Assembly: GCF_018618475.1 (NCBI RefSeq)
Contig: NZ_JACSMD010000001.1
Span: 124,001 to 188,000 of the forward strand
Source of the DNA: Exiguobacterium sp. s122
GTDB lineage: Bacteria > Bacillota > Bacilli > Exiguobacteriales > Exiguobacteriaceae
Direction: 5' to 3'
DNA: 64,000 nucleotides
Within the stretch, counting starts at the first letter, position 1. Every line of letters starts with the position of its first letter. The notes beneath the pieces were generated by a model that was given only the letters and a program-made list of their open reading frames with translations, was not told where the DNA came from and searched no databases. A program made the translations under genes and the position numbers. Below, one piece after another: positions 51,756-60,129 of this stretch.

Positions 51756-52216
51756 CCATCATCCCGTATACCGCTGCTGATCGCGATCGTCTCGAGGTGT
51801 TTTTACGTCGGCAACGAACGTTCGCTGCGTTGAATAGACAGACGATGGATGCGTTTTGCGAGGAGAACATAGCGGACTTTGAAGCGGACGGGACGGCCAG
51901 CTTCCTTGTCGAAGTGGACGGGGAACTTCTTGCCATCGTCGACTTGCTCAGGCGCCACCCACGAGACGGCTCGCTCTGGGTCGGTCTGTTCGTCGTCGAT
52001 GAACGCCTCCACGGTGACGGGACCGCCCAAACCATCTATGAACAGCTCGAACGTGATGAGATGCGTCCTTATCATTCGATGTTTCGACTTGGCGTTCTCC
52101 CGCACAACGAACGAGCATATCGCTTTTGGCAACGGCAAGGCTATACGTACGAGAAAGATGCTGTAACGGCACGAGGCGACCGTGTCCACGTTCTGCTTAA
52201 AACCGTGCATCCATGA
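51752..52216 (+). CDS. GNAT family N-acetyltransferase
   Basis: A 154-residue GNAT protein starting at a TTG overlapping the murR stop (TTGA). WVGLFVVDERLHGDGTAQTIYE is the acetyl-CoA loop, and LPHNERAYRFWQRQGY is motif B. Its place inside the murR/murQ region hints at a cell-wall-sugar role, but it is followed by a terminator and no substrate is known. Confidence 0.8.
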   Translation: MTIIPYTAADRDRLEVFLRRQRTFAALNRQTMDAFCEENIADFEADGTASFLVEVDGELLAIVDLLRRHPRDGSLWVGLFVVDERLHGDGTAQTIYEQLERDEMRPYHSMFRLGVLPHNERAYRFWQRQGYTYEKDAVTARGDRVHVLLKTVHP

Positions 52217-52243
52217 ACCCGACTACTAGAGAGTCGGGTTTTT
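52216..52243 (+). terminator. Terminator of murR-GNAT
   Basis: AACCCGACT pairs with AGTCGGGTT, then TTT. Confidence 0.85.
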
Positions 52244-52264
52244 GAATTTATAAAAAAAGATAAT

Positions 52265-52324
52265 GAAATTTTATTTCCTTATTTTTTTAAATAAGTTTGA
52301 CTTTAAATTTCAGATTAGTACAAT
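52265..52324 (+). promoter_or_regulatory. murQ promoter and candidate MurR operator
   Basis: TTGACT (52297-52302), 16 bases and TACAAT (52319-52324). Upstream is the dyad GAAAT-TTT-ATTTC (52265-52277), and the spacer contains AAATTTC, which repeats one arm. A SIS-type repressor site here is plausible. Confidence 0.55.
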
Positions 52325-52353
52325 GAAACTATAGAGAAGAAAGGATGGTGGCG

Positions 52354-53238
52354 ATGCTACATCAATTGGCTACTGAAAGACGGAATGAAAAGACGATGCA
52401 CTTGGATGAGATGACAGTCGAGACCCTATTGGCGGTTATGAATGAGGAAGATCAACGGGTGCCGCACGTCATCAAGGAAGAAGTGGCTGTCATTGCCCAA
52501 GTGGCAGAACGGGCCATCGCTTCGTTCAAACAAGGCGGACGTTTGATTTATCTTGGCGCCGGGACGAGCGGTCGACTCGGGATTTTAGATGCGGCCGAAT
52601 GTGTGCCGACGTTCGGTGTGTCACCGGATATGGTCGTCGGACTGATTGCTGGAGGCGAACGCGCGCTCATCAAGGCGGTCGAAGGGGCAGAGGACAGCAA
52701 GGATTTGGCGGTCAATGATTTGAAAGCGCTTCACTTGAGCGAACGCGACACGGTCGTCGGAATTGCTGCGAGCGGACGAACGCCTTACGTTATCGGTGGA
52801 CTCGATTACGCCCGTGAAGTTGGGGCGACGACAGCGGCGTTGTCTTGTAACAAAGGCTCTAAAATTAGCGAACACGCCGAGTTTAAAATCGAGGTTGAAA
52901 CGGGTCCGGAAGTGTTGACTGGGTCGACACGATTGAAGGCGGGGACAGCACAGAAGCTTGTTTTAAACATGATTTCGACGGCGTCGATGATTGGCATCGG
53001 CAAAGTGTATCAAAACTTGATGGTCGACGTGCAACCGACGAATGAGAAGTTAGAAATTCGGGCCAAACGGATGATTGCGGAAGCGACAGGGGTCGACGAA
53101 CAGACGGCCGCGCGTTATTTCGAATCGTCCGACGGCCATGTCAAGACGGCCATCGTCATGATTTTAGCCGACGTCCCGCATGCGGAGGCGGTCGAACGAC
53201 TTGAGCGCGCGAACGGATTCGTCCGCGACGCGCTATAA
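52354..53238 (+). CDS. murQ: N-acetylmuramic acid 6-phosphate etherase
   Basis: A 294-residue SIS-domain lyase that cleaves the D-lactyl ether of MurNAc-6P to give GlcNAc-6P. LATERRNEKTMHLDEMT, YLGAGTSGRLGILDAAEC and ECVPTFG are family motifs. VVGIAASGRTPYV is the second sugar-phosphate loop. ATG 52354 is chosen; AAAGG then sits at correct distance. murP follows after 13 bases. Confidence 0.95.
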   Translation: MLHQLATERRNEKTMHLDEMTVETLLAVMNEEDQRVPHVIKEEVAVIAQVAERAIASFKQGGRLIYLGAGTSGRLGILDAAECVPTFGVSPDMVVGLIAGGERALIKAVEGAEDSKDLAVNDLKALHLSERDTVVGIAASGRTPYVIGGLDYAREVGATTAALSCNKGSKISEHAEFKIEVETGPEVLTGSTRLKAGTAQKLVLNMISTASMIGIGKVYQNLMVDVQPTNEKLEIRAKRMIAEATGVDEQTAARYFESSDGHVKTAIVMILADVPHAEAVERLERANGFVRDAL

Positions 53239-53251
53239 GGGGGAACACGAG

Positions 53252-54625
53252 ATGAAAAAAGAAGAGGTCTTGGCACACGCCATACTCGAGCACGTCGGAG
53301 GGAAAGACAACATCCGCCAGCTCGCCCATTGTATGACACGGGTCCGCTTATCGTTGAAAGACCCGGCAAAAGCAGATTTGGCTGCATTAAAACAAGTAGA
53401 TGGCGTCATGGGAGTCATTGACGATGAGACGCTTCAAATTGTTGTTGGACCGGGGACGGTCAATCGAGTCGCGGATCACTTGAGCCGTGAGACGGGACTT
53501 GCCATCGGAGAAGAGTCGGTCGATGCCAACTTGACGCCCGAAGAGCGAGCCGCGATTGAACGTCAAAAAGTGAAAGAAAAACAGAAGTCGCCGTTCAAGC
53601 GTTTCTTGCGTCGCTTAGGAAACATTTTCATCCCGCTCATTCCGGGTCTTGTCGCTTCTGGAATCATTAACGGGACGGCGAACTTCGCGAAAAACGCAGG
53701 TGTCGATCCGACCGAGACATGGATGCAAATCTTGCTCCTCCTCGGAAGCACGGTGTTCGCCTACCTCGCTATCCTCGTCGGGTGGAACACGGCGAAAGAA
53801 TTCGGGGGGACACCAGTACTCGGTGCGATTGCCGGTGGAATTCTCTTTAACCCTATGCTCGCTGACATCACAATTTACGGCGAACCGCTTGTCGTCGGAC
53901 GGGGTGGATTGTTTGGGGTTATCTTTGCCGCATGGCTCATGACGTATATCGAGAAACACGTCCGTCGCTTCATGCCGACGGCGGTCGATATCATCTTTAC
54001 ACCGTTACTCACGGTCCTCGTTGTTGGCTTCACAGCGCTCTATGCGATCATGCCGGTCGCGGGCGTGTTGTCAGACGGGATCATGCGTGGATTGAACGCC
54101 GTACTTGAAATCGGTGGACCGCTCGCTGGAGCCGTTCTCGCTGGTTTCTTCCTCCCGCTCGTCATGGTCGGGTTGCATCACGGTTTGACGCCGATTCACT
54201 TGGAACTCCTTAATACAGTCGGAAACACCGCGCTTTTGCCAATCCTTGCGATGGCTGGAGCCGGACAAGTCGGTGCCGCCCTCGCGATTTTCGTGAAGAC
54301 GCGCAACCAACGTCTTCGTAACATCATTAAAGGGGCGATTCCAGTCGGATTCCTTGGAATCGGCGAGCCGCTTCTTTACGGGGTCACGCTTCCGCTAGGT
54401 CGTCCGTTCTTGACGGCATGTATGGGTGCCGCGGTCGGCGGTGCGTTCCAAGCGACGATGAAGACGGCTGCACTCGGGATTGGCGTATCGGGTCTCTCGC
54501 TCACGCCGCTCATCGACAACGGCATGTACTTGACGTATATTGGAGGTCTCGTCATCTCGTATACGGCAGGCTTCATCTTCACGTATCTCTTCGGCTTCAA
54601 AGAAGAGATGGCAGACGGGATTTGA
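53252..54625 (+). CDS. murP: PTS transporter EIIBC, MurNAc-specific MurP
   Basis: A 457-residue PTS permease. The EIIB domain (1-85) has the phosphorylated cysteine in LAHCMTRVRLSL. The EIIC domain (~110-450) has about ten membrane segments with GWNTAKEFGGTPVLGAIAGG and GIGEPLLYGVTLPLGRP. There is no IIA, so a shared EIIA-Glc is needed. The position right after murQ makes MurNAc or MurNAc-GlcNAc the substrate. Start behind AAGGGGGAAC. Confidence 0.92.
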   Translation: MKKEEVLAHAILEHVGGKDNIRQLAHCMTRVRLSLKDPAKADLAALKQVDGVMGVIDDETLQIVVGPGTVNRVADHLSRETGLAIGEESVDANLTPEERAAIERQKVKEKQKSPFKRFLRRLGNIFIPLIPGLVASGIINGTANFAKNAGVDPTETWMQILLLLGSTVFAYLAILVGWNTAKEFGGTPVLGAIAGGILFNPMLADITIYGEPLVVGRGGLFGVIFAAWLMTYIEKHVRRFMPTAVDIIFTPLLTVLVVGFTALYAIMPVAGVLSDGIMRGLNAVLEIGGPLAGAVLAGFFLPLVMVGLHHGLTPIHLELLNTVGNTALLPILAMAGAGQVGAALAIFVKTRNQRLRNIIKGAIPVGFLGIGEPLLYGVTLPLGRPFLTACMGAAVGGAFQATMKTAALGIGVSGLSLTPLIDNGMYLTYIGGLVISYTAGFIFTYLFGFKEEMADGI

Positions 54626-54632
54626 CAATCGA

Positions 54633-54658
54633 GGTGGCTCTTTCGAGTCACCTTTTTG
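54633..54658 (+). terminator. Intercistronic terminator between murP and mupG
   Basis: AGGTGGCTC pairs with GAGTCACCT (one G-U), loop TTTC, then five Ts, ending 16 bases before the mupG ATG. It would lower mupG expression relative to murQP. Confidence 0.75.
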
Positions 54659-54674
54659 CATAGGAGGAAGACAC

Positions 54675-55727
54675 ATGAGAGGACTATCGGTTTACTTGAG
54701 TCAGCCATTGACGGCCACGTTCGAGATGTGGCTCGCCGAGATGCGACGAAGTGGGTTCACGTCACTGTTCACGTCGCTGCACATTCCGGAAGACGACGCG
54801 TCCGTTTATACGGATCGACTTCGACATCTCGGACAACTCGCTAAAACGCTCGACATGGAATTGTTCGCGGACATCGCACCGACATCGCTCGTAGCACTCG
54901 GCAAGACATGGGACGATGCGCATACGCTCGTCGATTGGGGGGTGACGGGACTTCGCGTCGATTATGGCGTGACGCCGAAGCAAGTCGCCGACTTGTCACA
55001 ACGGATGACGGTAGCGCTGAACGCGAGCACATTGGCTGAAGCAGAACTCGCCGAAATGATGCGTCACGGTCTCGATGTGAATCGAGTCGAGGCGTGGCAC
55101 AACTTTTATCCAAGACCGGAGACGGGGCTTGAGCGGTCGTGGTTCGAAGCGAAAAACGTATGGCTGAAACGACAAGGCATCCGTGTCCAAGCCTTCATCC
55201 CAGGAGATGGGACGCTCCGGGGACCCCTGTTTGAACGGCTTCCGACGCTCGAGGAGCACCGAGCGGTATCGTCGTTCGCTTGTTTTCTCGACCTCGAACG
55301 AGACGTCGACCGGATTTTAATTGGGGATCCAGCCGTGTCCGATGCGACACGAGAACAGTTCATGGCGTATGACGACGGGATCGTCTTGTTGCGGGCAGAA
55401 AAGGTACAAGTGCTCGAACCGATGCTCTATGACGTGCATACGAACCGGATGGACCCGGCCCGTGACGTCGTGCGCTCGGTCGAGTCACGCGCCTACGGCC
55501 GTCTCGGGCATCGTCTCATCGAGCCGATCGACGCCGCGCCGCGTCCGTTCGGGACGATCACAATCGACAACACGAACTACGGTCGATATGCCGGCGAGAT
55601 GCAAGTGACGAGACGCGATTTGGACGCAGACGACCGCGTGAACGTCATCGGCCGCGTCGTCGCTGAAGACCGTCCACTCATTCGTTTCATCGGACCGGGC
55701 ACCCGGTTTCGCCTCAGTTGGGACTAA
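54675..55727 (+). CDS. mupG: 6-phospho-N-acetylmuramidase MupG (DUF871)
   Basis: A 350-residue DUF871 protein. The N-terminal TIM-barrel region (MRGLSVYLSQP, FTSLHIPEDD, ELFADIAPTSL, GLRVDYGVT, WHNFYPRPETGL) and a small C-terminal beta domain match MupG. S. aureus MupG hydrolyses MurNAc-6P-GlcNAc inside the cell and is encoded with murQ, murP and murR, the same set as here. AGGAGGAAGAC precedes the ATG. Confidence 0.9.
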   Translation: MRGLSVYLSQPLTATFEMWLAEMRRSGFTSLFTSLHIPEDDASVYTDRLRHLGQLAKTLDMELFADIAPTSLVALGKTWDDAHTLVDWGVTGLRVDYGVTPKQVADLSQRMTVALNASTLAEAELAEMMRHGLDVNRVEAWHNFYPRPETGLERSWFEAKNVWLKRQGIRVQAFIPGDGTLRGPLFERLPTLEEHRAVSSFACFLDLERDVDRILIGDPAVSDATREQFMAYDDGIVLLRAEKVQVLEPMLYDVHTNRMDPARDVVRSVESRAYGRLGHRLIEPIDAAPRPFGTITIDNTNYGRYAGEMQVTRRDLDADDRVNVIGRVVAEDRPLIRFIGPGTRFRLSWD

Positions 55728-55787
55728 GGTTCGGGATTGCCACATTCCTGCTTCTTTGTGTAAAGTAAAGAGGGAGGGACGCAACTT

Positions 55788-56291
55788 ATGAAAGACATCA
55801 ACTTCAACATCATCGCTGACGATTCGACGGACGGCCATGGCGGTTTTGGCGTCGGCTCGCTCAGTTTAAACAATATGTCGCCGGTCATCATCGACGTCGA
55901 GGCGGGTACGGCTGTCATCGATATGGGTGCGATGCATGCCAAATCAGCCATCGAGAAGCGCATCAAGTTTTTAACCGACCGGGAAGCCGTACCGAACGGC
56001 AAACCGTTTTGGATTGTCTGGGTGACCGTCGGCCGGAAGCCGGACGGGTTCTACTATGGTGGTGTCGCCGCGTGTGATATGACGGTTGACCTCGAGGCGC
56101 GACGCGGCTACAAGCTATTGCCGTATCACGTCAACCAGATGGACAAGTCGCTCAAAGGCCGCATCTTAATCGACATGATGGATGCCCCGTCCCGGGACGT
56201 GTTAGCCCGCTTCTTAAAACAGCACCGTCCTGAAATTTGGGAACAGTCGACAGAGCTTCAAGATGAATTGACTCGCTTAGCTGCCGAGTGA
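55788..56291 (+). CDS. ywhD: YwhD family protein
   Basis: A 167-residue protein matching B. subtilis YwhD: DDSTDGHGGFGVGSLSLNNMSPV, AMHAKSAIEKRIKF and WVTVGRKPDGFYYGGV. Function unknown; no membrane or signal segments. In B. subtilis ywhD lies close to ywhB (tautomerase) and speE-speB, all of which are also in this window but spread out. AGGGAGGGAC precedes the ATG. Confidence 0.85.
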   Translation: MKDINFNIIADDSTDGHGGFGVGSLSLNNMSPVIIDVEAGTAVIDMGAMHAKSAIEKRIKFLTDREAVPNGKPFWIVWVTVGRKPDGFYYGGVAACDMTVDLEARRGYKLLPYHVNQMDKSLKGRILIDMMDAPSRDVLARFLKQHRPEIWEQSTELQDELTRLAAE

Positions 56292-56327
56292 AAAGATTGG
56301 ACCGCGTGCGGTCTCCAATCTTTTTTG
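56291..56327 (+). terminator. ywhD terminator
   Basis: AAAAGATTGG pairs with CCAATCTTTT around an inner ACCGC-GT-GCGGT stem, followed by Ts. Confidence 0.88.
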
Positions 56328-56386
56328 TTTGGCATAACGCGAAGTCGGGAATATACGCCTGTTATGACATTGTGATATGGGCGTAA

Positions 56387-56416
56387 TTGTATGAAAATTC
56401 AGTATTATGCTATACT
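56387..56416 (+). promoter_or_regulatory. Promoter of DAACS symporter gene
   Basis: TTGTAT (56387-56392), an 18-base spacer and TATACT (56411-56416) with an extended TGC just before the -10. Confidence 0.6.
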
Positions 56417-56449
56417 ATACACACTGTGTGAAAAAGAAAGGGTGACACG

Positions 56450-57712
56450 ATGAGTGAAACGAAGAAAATTCTAATTGGTCTTGTACTGGGGGTCGTCGTC
56501 GGACTTGGGCTCGCTAGCCTGTCTGGCAACGTCTATGATGTCGTCAATACGTACATACTCTCTCCGGTCGGGACAGTGTTTTTGAACTTGATTAAAATGT
56601 TGGTCGTGCCGATTGTCTTCTTCTCGATCATTCTCGGCGTCATGGGTCTTGGGGACCCGAAAGAGCTCGGGCGTGTCGGATCGAAAGCACTCCTCTTCTT
56701 CTTGACGACGACGGCGCTCGCGATCATGCTCGCAATGGGCGTCGCATCAATCATCCAACCGGGTGAGCGTGGCGAATTCGCGACGGCGAACTTGGAATTT
56801 GAGACGGCGGCGACAGAGGAGTCGTCGAATATCGTCCAGACGTTCGTCAACATGATTCCGACGAACCCGATTCAATCGCTCGCCGAAGGCAACATGCTTC
56901 AAATTATCGTCTTCGCAGCCTTGATTGGTTTCGCGATGATCGCTCTCGGGGACCGTGCTAAATCGTGGCGCCGGTTCGTCAAGCAAGGCGATCGCATCAT
57001 GATGCATCTCATTCATTTAGTTATGAAGCTCGCGCCGTACGGGGCCTTCGCTTTGATTGCTTCGGCAATCGGGGGAATCGGCTTTGATGCCGTTCGCGCG
57101 ATGGCGTGGTATATGTTCGCCGTCGTCTTAACGCTCTTCTTGCATGCGACAATCGTCTATGGTGGTGCGCTCCTCTTCCTCGGGAAGATGAGTCCGGTGT
57201 TCTTCTTCAAGAACTTCTATGAAGCGATCACACTCGCCTTCTCGACGTCGTCGTCGAACGCGACACTCCCGGTATCGATGGAGCTCGCTCAGACGAAACT
57301 TGGCGTGCCGCGTTCCATCTCGTCATTCGTGCAACCGCTCGGTGCGACAGTGAACATGGACGGGACGGCCATCATGCAAGGGGTCGCGACAATCTTCATC
57401 GCACAAGTATTCGCGGCTGATTTGACGCTGGCTCAATTGTTGACCGTCGTCATCACGGCAGTTCTCGCCTCAATTGGGACGGCTGGGGTTCCGGGTGTCG
57501 GGCTCATCATGCTCGCGCTCGTCTTGCAATCGGTCAACTTGCCAGTTGAAGGGATTGCCCTCATCATCGGGGTCGACCGGATTCTCGATATGCTCCGTAC
57601 ATCGGTCAACATCACAGGTGACGCGACATGTGCGGTCGTCGTATCGAAACTTGAAGAAAAACACCTCCCGCCTGTCGACGAAGACGCGTGGGACGAAGTC
57701 GAAGCGAAGTAA
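56450..57712 (+). CDS. Dicarboxylate/amino acid:cation symporter (DAACS family)
   Basis: A 420-residue GltPh-like secondary transporter, eight membrane helices plus two re-entrant hairpins. FSTSSSNATLPVSM (HP1 serine-rich tip), GATVNMDGTAIMQG (NMDGT, sodium and substrate) and SVNITGDATCAVVVSK (transmembrane 8) are the family core motifs. It imports glutamate, aspartate or a C4-dicarboxylate; which one is not readable. AAAGGGTG precedes the ATG. Confidence 0.93.
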   Translation: MSETKKILIGLVLGVVVGLGLASLSGNVYDVVNTYILSPVGTVFLNLIKMLVVPIVFFSIILGVMGLGDPKELGRVGSKALLFFLTTTALAIMLAMGVASIIQPGERGEFATANLEFETAATEESSNIVQTFVNMIPTNPIQSLAEGNMLQIIVFAALIGFAMIALGDRAKSWRRFVKQGDRIMMHLIHLVMKLAPYGAFALIASAIGGIGFDAVRAMAWYMFAVVLTLFLHATIVYGGALLFLGKMSPVFFFKNFYEAITLAFSTSSSNATLPVSMELAQTKLGVPRSISSFVQPLGATVNMDGTAIMQGVATIFIAQVFAADLTLAQLLTVVITAVLASIGTAGVPGVGLIMLALVLQSVNLPVEGIALIIGVDRILDMLRTSVNITGDATCAVVVSKLEEKHLPPVDEDAWDEVEAK

Positions 57713-57716
57713 CAGG

Positions 57717-57749
57717 AAAGGCTGCCCCGCGAGGACGGGACAGCCTTTT
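57717..57749 (+). terminator. Terminator of symporter gene
   Basis: AAAGGCTGCCCCG pairs with CGGGACAGCCTTT (one G-U) and is followed by TTTC. Confidence 0.85.
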
Positions 57750-57771
57750 CGTTTGAAAGGAAGTGTGTGCG

Positions 57772-58302
57772 ATGGAATGGGCGCTTCTCCCACTCCCGCT
57801 GTTTGTCATCATCAGCATTGCGTTAAATATATTGATTGCAGTCGCCGGCGTTTTGCCGAGCGCGTTTTTGACGGCGTTGAACGTCCAGTTACTCGGATTC
57901 GGTCCGGGCGTTGTCGTCTCAATCATCGGCGAGGCCGTCGGTGCCGTCGCCAGTTTCATCCTGTACAGAAAAGCACTCCAAACGTATACATCACCGACAG
58001 GCACACGGTTCAAACGGTTAAGGGAAGCGGATGGAAGCGAGGCATGGTTCCTCGTGCTCAGCATGCGACTCATGCCGTTCGTGCCGTCAGGACTCGTCAC
58101 GTTATCGGCTGCGTTTAGTCGAATGACGCTACCATCGTTTGTCGTCGCGAGTACACTCGGCAAAGTGCCGGCCCTCTTCATTGAAGCGCTCGCCGTGACG
58201 GCGATCTTATACGTCGCGACCGGGTGGCAACTCGCCTTGATTGCCGTCATCGCCATCATCTACTTCGTCTGGCGGCGTTACAGTAACGGTGAGAAGATGT
58301 GA
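57772..58302 (+). CDS. VTT/SNARE-associated (DedA-like, TVP38/TMEM64) membrane protein
   Basis: A 176-residue membrane protein of the SNARE_assoc/VTT group. IIGEAVGAVASFILYRK and SMRLMPFVPSGLVTLSAAFSR-type re-entrant loops (the R...P of the DedA fold) are visible. Such proteins are linked to lipid scrambling and membrane homeostasis. ATG 57772 sits 8 bases behind AAAGGAAG. It overlaps convergent cls by 25 bases. Confidence 0.85.
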   Translation: MEWALLPLPLFVIISIALNILIAVAGVLPSAFLTALNVQLLGFGPGVVVSIIGEAVGAVASFILYRKALQTYTSPTGTRFKRLREADGSEAWFLVLSMRLMPFVPSGLVTLSAAFSRMTLPSFVVASTLGKVPALFIEALAVTAILYVATGWQLALIAVIAIIYFVWRRYSNGEKM

Positions 58303-59798
58303 CAGAACGCTTCGACGAACCGTTTCCCGTTCGTCTTCTTCCTGAGAATCGACCAGTCGATGAGGATTGATTCTTTAAAGTCTTGGATGAATGCGTCATG
58401 TAATTCTTGGACGGATGACGTCTCGAACTGGGCAATCGTCATCTCGTGATTCAAATACATGCTCCGAAAATCTAAGTTAGCCGTCCCGACGAGTGCGATT
58501 TTGCCATCGATGAGGACGGTTTTTGCATGGATGAAATGACGATTGTATTTATAAATGCGGACGTTTCGTTTCAGCAATTGTTCGAAGTAATATTCGGTCG
58601 CGTGAAAACTGAACCACTCATCGCCTTTCCCCGGGACGACGATTCGGACATCGATGCCGCTCTTACTTGTCACTTCAAGCAGAGCGAGTAGTTCAGGCGG
58701 TGGAATCAAATACGGGGTCGTGATCCATATCGATTCCTTCGCCTGCATCATGAATTGCATGAGACCGTCGCGAATCGTGACGTCTTTTCCGGGCGAGGTG
58801 ACGAGTAGTTGCGTCGCGCCGTTCGTCTCTTTCGGTTCATCGATGAAATACTGGGGCAGGTGTTCGTCATTGGCGAACAAATCCCACGTTTCTTGGTCTT
58901 CTTCGACACCTGCATAGAGCCAGTTCTCGACGAAGAGCCGTTGTAGTTCTCGAACGAGCGGACCTTCCACACGAAGATGCGTGTCACGCCAAAATCCAAG
59001 CTTTTCTTCCTTCCCGAGATATTCATCACCGACGTTTAGCCCGCCTGTGTACGCAATTTTTCCGTCAATCACAATCAGCTTTTGATGGTTGCGGAAGTTC
59101 GCGTTAAAGACGAGTAGCGGATGCACGACTGGGTCGAACGCTTGAACAAACACGCGGGACTCGCGTAGCGGTTCGACGAATTCCTCGTTAATCTCTTGAC
59201 TCCCTAGCCCGTCATATAGGAAGCGAACCGTCACATTCTCGTTGGCCCGCTTAATCAAAGCGTCACGAATCTTCATTGAAATCTCATCGGTTCGGAAGAG
59301 GTAATACTGGATGTGAATATGGTGCGTCGCTTGTTCGATGTCGCGGATCACGGCTTCGTACTTCGCATCGCCGTTGACGAGCAACTTCGTCGATGTCTGC
59401 CCGTCGGCACCGGTCGCCCCGAGCTTCTCGAGTGTACGCGTCAGTGGAAAACGGTCAGAGATGGCGTTTGTCGTCTCAATTCGCTCGTTCTCGATCGCTT
59501 GGCGGAACATGCGAATTTCAGATGACGTCCGTTTAACGCGGCGGTGCCGACGTGGCGTTCGCCCAAACATGACCCAGGCGAGGGCGCCGAGGAACGGGAT
59601 GAACAAGACGGCGAGTAGCCAGGACAGCTTCGCTTGCGGTTGGACTTGGTCAAATAAGATTTGCCAGCCGACGATGAGCGGGGCGGCGATGGCGAGGATG
59701 AACAAGAAAGGAATCAATCCATCAATCGAGTACAGCAAGGCAAGAAGGAGAATACCGAACAAGATCATGGTGATGAATTGCAGGACACGTCGTTTCAA
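58278..59798 (-). CDS. cls: Cardiolipin synthase
   Basis: A 506-residue PLD-superfamily enzyme. Two N-terminal membrane helices are followed by two HKD motifs: RNHQKLIVIDGKIAYTGG and HAKTVLIDGKIALVGTANLD. It joins two phosphatidylglycerols into cardiolipin plus glycerol. A TTG at 59798 is preferred over the GTG at 59807 because AAGAAGG is then properly spaced. Its 3' end overlaps the convergent VTT gene. Confidence 0.95.
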   Translation of the reverse strand: MKRRVLQFITMILFGILLLALLYSIDGLIPFLFILAIAAPLIVGWQILFDQVQPQAKLSWLLAVLFIPFLGALAWVMFGRTPRRHRRVKRTSSEIRMFRQAIENERIETTNAISDRFPLTRTLEKLGATGADGQTSTKLLVNGDAKYEAVIRDIEQATHHIHIQYYLFRTDEISMKIRDALIKRANENVTVRFLYDGLGSQEINEEFVEPLRESRVFVQAFDPVVHPLLVFNANFRNHQKLIVIDGKIAYTGGLNVGDEYLGKEEKLGFWRDTHLRVEGPLVRELQRLFVENWLYAGVEEDQETWDLFANDEHLPQYFIDEPKETNGATQLLVTSPGKDVTIRDGLMQFMMQAKESIWITTPYLIPPPELLALLEVTSKSGIDVRIVVPGKGDEWFSFHATEYYFEQLLKRNVRIYKYNRHFIHAKTVLIDGKIALVGTANLDFRSMYLNHEMTIAQFETSSVQELHDAFIQDFKESILIDWSILRKKTNGKRFVEAFCHIFSPLL

Positions 59799-59874
59799 CA
59801 GGTACACCTTCTTTCGATTCGGTTGTTATCACTGAATTCATTCCACCGTTTACACATTGTTAATCTAAAATCAC

Positions 59875-59899
59875 GTTTTGTGATGTAGACGACGGGAAT
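59875..59899 (+). promoter_or_regulatory. Sigma-B-like promoter of small lipoprotein gene
   Basis: GTTTTG (59875-59880), 13 bases and GGGAAT (59894-59899): spacing exact, three mismatches in twelve. The overlapping ATCAC-GTTTT-GTGAT (59869-59883) is a perfect-arm dyad over the -35. Confidence 0.5.
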
Positions 59900-59938
59900 G
59901 AACCATACTGTACGACTAAAACGCTAAAGGGGTGTTTG

Positions 59939-60091
59939 ATGATGAAACGTAAAGGAACATTAGCCGCTTCATTACTCGCGACAGGGATTATCCTCGGAGC
60001 TTGTGGGGGAGCCGAGGAACCGATGGACAATAACGATACGGAAATGCAGAACGACATGGAAAATGATGATATGGAAGAAAACGACGACTAA
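59939..60091 (+). CDS. Small acidic lipoprotein, 50 residues
   Basis: Begins MMKRKGTLAASLLATG, lipobox LGAC with cysteine at position 22, then a 28-residue tail of Asp, Glu, Asn and Met repeats (DNNDTEMQNDMENDDMEEN). The mature peptide would be a disordered, strongly negative surface lipopeptide. AAAGGGGTG precedes ATG 59939; the next ATG is an alternative. No family known. Confidence 0.75.
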   Translation: MMKRKGTLAASLLATGIILGACGGAEEPMDNNDTEMQNDMENDDMEENDD

Positions 60092-60122
60092 AAAAATGGC
60101 CTCGAGCAACTTGCTCGGGGCC
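60091..60122 (-). terminator. Terminator of EAL gene
   Basis: Read leftward, GGCCCCGAGCAA pairs with TTGCTCGAGGCC (one mismatch), then ATTTTTTT. Rightward it lacks a T run. Confidence 0.8.
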
Positions 60123-60129
60123 GTTCCTC

